From Chenopodium formosanum (lineage: Eukaryota > Streptophyta > Magnoliopsida > Caryophyllales > Amaranthaceae): a stretch of 64,000 nucleotides of DNA. The notes beneath the pieces were generated by a model. It ran no database searches. It was not told where the DNA came from and saw nothing but the letters and a program-made list of their open reading frames with translations. The stretch covers positions 2,485,001 to 2,549,000 of the forward strand of contig CM044873.1 in assembly GCA_024500155.1 (NCBI GenBank). The letters run 5' to 3'. Both the position numbers and the translations under genes were made by a program. Shown in pieces: positions 56,625 to 64,000 of the stretch; the first letter of the stretch is position 1, and the number at the start of each line of letters is the position of its first letter.

Positions 56625-59600
56625 GACCTTTTTTTTTTTTTTTTTTTTTTGACAGGAAAAAAAAAAGATACAATATTATAGTTATCTTAAAATAATTATA
56701 TTATTTGAATAATTCATTTGAAATTGTTACTCTACAATTTAAAGAGCTTAATGTTGACTTCTACATTCTTCAACTACAATTTGATGACCAACGGTTATGC
56801 ATGTGATGGGAATCACACCACTACCTTCATTATAATCTTTGAAAATACAACGTAAAAATATAACATTACATAATATAAATTTTATTATTCAATTCTCATT
56901 TACCGAACAATAAAATCATTTTAGCCTTAAAATTAAAAGAATCTTAATTAGATACATGTATTTGGTAGCAATTCTTAACTCACTTTACATGGAGATCAGT
57001 TCGTAATATTAATGTGCAAAAGCCTAAATAATTGTACTTAACGATTAAAAGAAAGAAAAAGCGCATGATTCAACAAACTAAAGATAATCATCATTTGGTC
57101 GGCTCGTCTTTGGCTAGTCAACCTCTACATTCTTGTTTACATTTTGTATACTTTTCTATTGATAAATAATTAATGTTTTGTACATACTAAAACCTTACTC
57201 CATCAAATACTTTGTTTTTTTTTAGTTTATTGACTTTTTATCTAAAAATAATGAAAGTATTGTACGTATTATTTATAATCATTAATGATGGGTGAAATAA
57301 TAAGATTTAGCGTATATAGCTCGGCAACTTCTTAAGACTTAATTAACCACCAGAAGAAATTAAATAATAATGCAAGTTGTTAGATGATCGATCTTCAATA
57401 TAATACGTAGTAGTTTCAAAGTAATTTCAACTTCAAAATAGTTATACTTACATTTGACTTTTGAGGCATTGGCTCATAATTTATTTGATTATTTGAATTC
57501 TTAGTCAAGTAATCCTACTTAATCCACTTTATAATCTACATATTTCAACAGCAAAGCATGTTCCAATAGGCCAGGTCTTGCAAAAGATGTATTATTTAAT
57601 ATGTACTCTTTAACATTGAAGTCGATAAAGAATCATCAGGTTTTGAATCTAAAGTGGCATCATAAGGACCGATTTCAATTCAATTCTAAATTTTTTGTCT
57701 CAGTCATAACCAATATTCATTCTCAAGTTTTGAACTTATTTAGATTGAATACCCCAACTTTGTCATTTTGATCGAAATTGGGTACCCGTTAAAACCAATT
57801 CCAAAATCAGTCACTAGCGTATATGCATGGTTCTTGAGTTGAAACAAATTGTCTTTTCATACACCATGAAAACTCAAATAAAAACAAAGCACATTATTAA
57901 ATGAAATGAGTAACATACTAATATATGTAAAGGCAATGGAATTAAGAAGTTAAGAACTAAATGTCTAAATTGAAAATGATGTGAAAATGACAATGTATAT
58001 ACTTTAATTTGCGAGTTATTAATTAGGAGGGAGTAATAGTGGTGGAGCACAAATACTACTCGGTATGTCATTAGATATGGGAGAAAAGATGGACACAAAG
58101 TGTTGTATTGTACATTTGTACATAAAATTGGTGGGCAATGTGGGTCTCCATGTACTAATTTTTGACATCAAAAATTAATTAATAAGGTACCGATGGATCA
58201 ACTGCGCCCCCAAAGTGCTATACAAGTAATGGGTGACATAAATATATCCCTTAAATCTAAATCAATGTCATCTTATTACATTATAATTATAGCTTAATTA
58301 GTGATTAATTATCACATCATTCACATGAATTACTGAAAATCAGTATTGTTCATGAACCATATGAGTAAGACTCGTGGAAATATTTCACCCTTTCAAATAG
58401 GAAGTATGCATGATGATGATCTTAGAGCGCGGTTGCCCATTGCACGGGTTTCATGGTCCATTTCTCCATTACCTATTGTTTTTTTTTTGTTTAAAAAAAA
58501 GAAAAAAAAAAAAGAAAAAAAAGATGATATACGGAGTACCAAGGAATAGGAAATATACATGCATGCATGTAAAATTAGTATTTATTTGGTTATTTTGTTA
58601 TTAATGATACAACAAGTGGTTGATAATTGACATTATTAAAGAATATGTTTGTAAGTTCTTCAGCCCCATCTCTAAGACTATATTGGAATAGTAAAGATAC
58701 ACAACATGTATGTACTCATGATTTAAGTGCTTGTATAGTCGAGCCTGCGAGCCACCGGACACGGCCGTGTTGTTTCTTTAGGCTATAATAGTATCTAAAA
58801 TATCCATGATATAAGGTATGGAGATAAAATTATGACTTGCTTTAATTGAAATTTGAAGGGTTTCATTCTGTATTCTTATCGTATTTTCTTAGTAAGATGT
58901 TGATGAGCTTCTAAATAGTTCAAAAATATACTCATGAATTTAAATTAGAAAAATTGATTTTGATAGTTTTATATAATTAGTGTAAAAAAATCAAGAGAAT
59001 GAAGCCTTAACTTAGACGTTATATTTTACTTCAATACATATTATGACTATATAACTAATACGTAGTATAAGCCATAAAAATGAGAAGTCTTATACTTTGT
59101 ATGTAGTAGTTGAATTCATTAAATGCGTACACCAATCGCTGCACAATGGATATTCTCTCTTGAATCCTTGAATTATTGAAGATTTGAAGAAGATTCAAGG
59201 TTAGTTAATAATGATAAATTATGTGCAAAAACTCAAACGACAACTAACAATTTTAGGTACATAGTCATTTGACTCATTTCATATATATCTATAAACCGTG
59301 CATAATACGTATGGGCCCACAATATAATATAAATACCAACAAGAATTGATAAGTAGAGAAAAAATGGTTGGAGAATATGAATCAAAAATCAAGAATATAA
59401 TTGATAGTTAAGTTGCAAACAAACTAAAAGTGTTAAATTAATTATATATCCTAAGATTTGATAAGAAACTAATATACGTGATTCAATGTCATATAAGACA
59501 TATACATGTGGGGAAATATTTTCTTTGCCGGTCTCTCCAAAATTATGCAAATAATGTTATATAAAACCAGCTGATATATCTAAATGCCCATGCATCAATT

Positions 59601-62600
59601 TCTAAAATTGACATTATTTTTGGCTCTATATTATGCACGTAGGACCAGCTTTAATTTTATGTTTTGATGATGATCTGTTTCTTTTAATGGAAGGATTATA
59701 TACGATGAGGAGACACTTAGTTGTTGATAATTATGTTAATTAGCCAACAAATCATGTTTTCGTGGTCGGCTATGTAGTATTTTTCTTTCATTTACCACGT
59801 AATATAATACTCCGATATATATTAATGTGTACAAGAGACCAATGTGAAATCTAGCGTAAAACAATAATCTCTTCAAATTAACATGAATAGTATAATTACT
59901 AACAATAATCTACTATATAAACACAGTGAAAATCATATATAGAGTCACATTAGCATTATTCACCATCTCGATCATCACAATAATTGTTTCCTTAAAAGCC
60001 AATATGTTCCATCATTCGCGACTTCATATGTACAGATAACATTATAGACATAGAGTACATAGAAGTAATTAAAATCCGCAGGTATCATCTCCCTTACCCT
60101 AAAACTTTTTTGTGAATCATAAAGGTAAAAGTAATTAAAAATCGAGTCTTACACAATTGTTAAGTAAATGACATCAGGTAAAGATAGATAGATCCTTTTA
60201 ACTGTGATTATCGAAGTATTAAATATTTCTATATAGTCTAATCATGAATTCAAATAGAAATGAGTAAAAGTTAGAGCTAGTAATATAGAGCCACTAAAAA
60301 GGGATTAGATTTTGACGCTTGAGGAATGATATAGTGATTTTGTGAAAAAGTTTAACCCTAAGCTAAGTAGAAGCTGTAAATTAAAATAGATGCGAGTAGT
60401 TTAATTTGCATCAGATCGATCACTTTCTTAACAGAATATAGGATGCTGATATCTTTGATGTTAACTTCTAAAAAGAGGCATCATCATCAAGATAAAGCGT
60501 GATTTAATAAAGTTAATTCTTTTTTTTTTATTAATTATTATATGAGTAATCACTTTTAGCTGTGTACTTAATATGACTGATTTTTTTTCCCTTTTTATAT
60601 GAAGATTTTTTTTACGGTGAGATAATTCAAAGCTGATAAAACAAATAGAAACTGGAAAGTACTATTTTTACAGATCGTCCTTATACTGAATTTGCTGATT
60701 TGCATGATTAAATAACAAGTCCCTTTTACTTTCATTAAAAAAGTAACAAAGGTCAAAATAAAATACTAAAAGGAAAAATATTAGCCATCAAACTTGTAAA
60801 ATCCCAGATCCCTTTAATCTTCCACTGACCTTAATCGTCAATTTGCCACTTATAAATGTTGTAAGTTATATATAAATAATACTAACATTTAAATTTTGGT
60901 AACATGTTTTACTTTGCTTGGCCATTACATAAAAATAATGTTAAAAAATACTAAAATAATTTTTTTCGTCATAATATAATTTTTTGATAGAAAGTGTCAA
61001 CTAATCTGAACCGTTCAATTGAATTTAAAAGGTTTATATGCAATTACGCACATGCTACTAAACCATGTGAAATTCTAAACTTGAATCCGTCGTTTAATTA
61101 ATTCCTATATCAATATATCTGCAAAATTTTAGACCTGCTTTTACATGCATGTGACAACAATGTTCTAATTAATCCAATAATTAACATACTCTGATCTACA
61201 AAAAATATATGTAAATAAAAAATGATGACATCAAGATGATGTTAAAATGAGGAAAAGAATGGATGTGCGTAAAAAACATTACTACATTTGGTTAAGACAA
61301 AATAGAGCCAGGTTCATCTATAATTGAGATTTATAGGTATTTTCTTATTTTAATCCCAAAAAAGGATTATATGGATGGAGACGCATGTTTTGCGACGTAG
61401 GGTACTTTTTTATATTTTAGCATTTACTTTTATGGGGAGATATAGACTGAAAAGATACAGCATTATAACCCATTATTAATCTATTCTTAATTCAAAGGTG
61501 ATAGTATTAATTAAACACCCTCTTAAAGAAAATAATTGCAATTATTAACTTTGAACTATATCCAACCTTAATTCCATAATTTCCATTCAATCTCTATGCC
61601 ACTTACATTAGACTTTAAATATGTCTGTCTTCAAATCATTTTGTAGGGTAGATGACTGTTCCCCAATTATAGAATGGGTTTTAAACTTTAATATGCTTAA
61701 TGATAGAAAATTTGTATTTGGCTTGTGCAAGTGCACGGTTTTTTTAATTAAGAAGTACAACTTTTTATTTGTTTAAACTAGTGCTTTAATAACTAATGTA
61801 GTAATGTATATACGTCTATTGGTATAGAACTAGAAGTTGATGCAAAATTTCAAAATTCATTCAAGTGATAAAAGTGATTGACCAGAATAAATGACAATTA
61901 ATATGACACTAGGATGTATCACCGATGACAAAGATTACTTGTGTCAATAGAATTGTGGAGTAAGGAAGGGGCTTGAGGTGGTGATGAAGAGATGTGACTA
62001 TGTGAGTTTAAAAGCTTGTGAGGATGTGCATGGGTTGTTATAGGAGGTGTGACTGTTTGACAAAACGACGGGGATGCGTGTATGCACCTCTTTTCATTTA
62101 AAGTTTTGAAATCAATTAATTCATGTATCACTTGTCAAGTTACACCATTGTAAGCGATTACAAAAGATGTATGATTTGTACGAAGTAAATAGGAAAAAAA
62201 AAATGACAATAAAAGAAAAACTTTGATCATCGTTGTCATGAAACTAACAACTCCCTCCAATAGTAAATAGAACCACACAAGTAACCAACCATGTGCTTTA
62301 TGTACTAACTTCTCATATAGTTGTAGTCATTTATAATCGATTAATCATTGTCAACTCCTCGATCAATTACCACCACAAAACACTACATTAACCCAAAACC
62401 TTAACAAGATTCACCATCTCACTACGAAAACCATCATCATTTGTAACTTTGTATATCAATCTAATAACCATCTTTTACTTGCCAAAAACAACTTTTCTTC
62501 TAAAAAAGTTACACCTAATCACCTTTCTCGTACATTCATTTATAGACAAAGAGTGTTCAAAATTCAATCATCAAGACTTCAAATTTAACAATCGTTGTAT

Positions 62601-63770
62601 GTATGTTATCCAGTAACGTATTATATTTTAATCGATGCCTGTTAATACTTATCTCAATCCAAATATAATACATAACTATCAAGAAACCTTAATCAAACAA
62701 ATTGCCATGGATAAAGAACACCCAAAGTAGGCAACTTGGATCAAGTATATCAACCATAATAAAGTCTAACAAACCTAGAAAAGCCAAAAGGTAAGATCAT
62801 CATTATTAATATATTCCAAACCAACCTTTTATCACAAGAGAAGAAAGTAATCCCCTAACCATGAAGGTATCATATCATATGATAATATGATATCATATAT
62901 TTATTCACATTATGAAATAAAATTAGTACGGAATAATAAATAATAATATTAATTGGGCAACCTCTTACTGCGGTGGAACATGCTTAAAGCTCAAGGTCCC
63001 TAAAAAGTTGGCTACTCCAACTCGTACAAGATATCACAGTCCCCTCGTGTGGGGGCTTTCACTTTTGATTTAATCCTTTGTCTTTCTCTTTCTCTTTCTC
63101 TCTCTTCTTTTTCTTTAGATTAGATGAGATTGTAAGTTAAAAAAGTGAGAAAATGAAGGCAAACAAGTGTAAACTTTAAAAAGGTTTAATGGGCATCTCT
63201 AACATTTTATGATCAGCCAAAGAAAAGGCATCAAATTCCTTTTACTTTCCTTGATAACATTCACAAGTGCGTGTGATATATTACATATATATAATTCGAA
63301 TAAAGTAAAAGTTTTCCAGAATTGCTTTTCTGGCTTTCGAAGCTTTCATTTTTTTTTAATTTTTTTTTTTTCTTTTTCTATTCTTTTCTTCTTTCTTAGT
63401 TTGCCATCCTCGATTCGAAATGGTAGAGAAGTTAAAGAAGATATTCTCTTGTTGTGGAGTGAGTTCTTTTACCTTTGAGGTTGGGAGAAAAAGAATATAC
63501 GATGCAACAATTATACTACTTAAATGGTGCAAGTATAAAGTTTGATCAATCGTCAATAGTTTTGTAAAATCTGCTTCATCTAAACTATTTCTATGACTTT
63601 AAAAACTTACAAGGCATGATATAATCCTTCTACATAGACTCCTGGCTTTAAAATTCGCACAACTGATAGTCTGATAGATACAATGCAAGCAAAAATCCAG
63701 CTACAACAAGATACGAAGTTGGTCAGTTGTAAACTTATCAAAAGCTGATCAGCTCCAACAGCCAAACTAG
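56625..63770. other. Seven kilobases without a supportable gene
   Basis: The sequence is AT-rich and every open frame is short. TACGGAGTA lies at 58530. A CT-rich stretch at 63079-63118 (CTTTCTCTTTCTCTTTCTCT) preceded by a GC-richer segment (62960-63060) could be a promoter and leader, but no coding exon follows that I can recognise. A small GC-rich patch lies at about 58740-58775. Any gene here would have very small exons. Confidence 0.45.
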
Positions 63771-63773
63771 ATG

Positions 63774-63796
63774 TTTTTTTTTTTTGGGAGAAATAA
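63774..63796 (-). mobile_element. Ultra-short poly(A) insertion, ~11-bp TSD
   Basis: T12 plus GGGAGAAATAA lies between CCAAACTAGAT and CCAAACTGGAT (63762-63772 and 63797-63807, one mismatch). On the minus strand it is TTATTTCTCCC with an A12 tail. Confidence 0.5.
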
Positions 63797-64000
63797 CCAA
63801 ACTGGATATGAAATGAACCGTATTACAATACAATCCACATGACGAAAAATGATTTTGCAAGATAAATATAAAAAACGATCCAACCAGACTAAACTCAATC
63901 CGAACCCTCCCACATCTGATCCAAAAAATCTACTCCTAGTCGGCACTGGGCAAATAAAATGTTGAATACAGTACATGAAAATTAACCAATCAGGCCACGA

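Noticed and set aside
61919..62131. A 70-codon Ser/His/Pro-rich minus-strand open frame
   Set aside because: No recognised domain, no signal peptide, no promoter or splice context; length is within chance.
1..64000. Possible CRISPR arrays, bacterial operons or viral inserts
   Set aside because: No spacer-repeat structure, bacterial-type gene order, reverse transcriptase, capsid or replication gene was found on either strand.

Overview
This is plant nuclear DNA: AT-rich (about two thirds A+T by eye), with spliced genes that have GT-AG introns, a nuclear tRNA with a Pol III terminator, and many miniature transposons. The genes are clearly dicot. The 9-mer TACTCCGTA scattered through non-coding DNA, together with the SINE and MITE types, suggests Caryophyllales, most likely an Amaranthaceae/Chenopodiaceae species such as spinach or a relative. 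The species is inference. No organelle, bacterial or viral segment was seen.

Layout. 1-12 kb: a single-exon MAPKKK17-21-type kinase (minus) with a G-box upstream, then about 10 kb without genes that holds three Stowaway MITEs, three Tourist-like MITEs and a 501-bp Mutator-like foldback element. 12-17 kb: a glucuronoxylan 4-O-methyltransferase (DUF579, plus), a RALF34-type peptide precursor (minus) and tRNA-Arg(UCU) (minus). 17.8-23.07 kb: a tandem array of about 322-bp monomers, 16 full-length and one truncated. 24.2-26.4 kb: a five-exon class 3 lipase of oil-body-lipase type (plus). 27.1-32.5 kb: a three-RRM hnRNP-like protein with 13 coding exons and a leader intron (minus). 33.7-36.4 kb: a four-exon long remorin (minus). 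37.6-40.0 kb: an hAT-type MITE, a probable solo LTR, a perfect 63-bp tandem duplication and a Tourist-like element. 40.7-47.0 kb: zeaxanthin epoxidase with 16 exons (plus), carrying a SINE in intron 1. 52.1-53.3 kb: a conserved plant protein of unknown function (minus). The rest, including nearly all of 53.6-64 kb, shows no gene I can support.

The genes are not an operon or an obvious cluster. The MAPKKK clade (ABA/stress signalling) and zeaxanthin epoxidase (ABA precursor supply) both touch ABA biology, and the xylan methyltransferase and RALF34 both act at the cell wall, but 40 kb and unrelated genes lie between the former pair, so I treat this as coincidence. Exon structures were reconstructed by hand. 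For the four spliced genes every junction keeps frame and the summed exons give whole codon numbers (440, 379, 432 and 672 residues).

The most unusual material is non-coding: the whole-number 322-bp array, a set of extremely short poly(A) insertions with target-site duplications, the Mutator-like foldback element with a GC-rich core, two related SINEs, and the enriched TACTCCGTA / TACGAGTA motifs.
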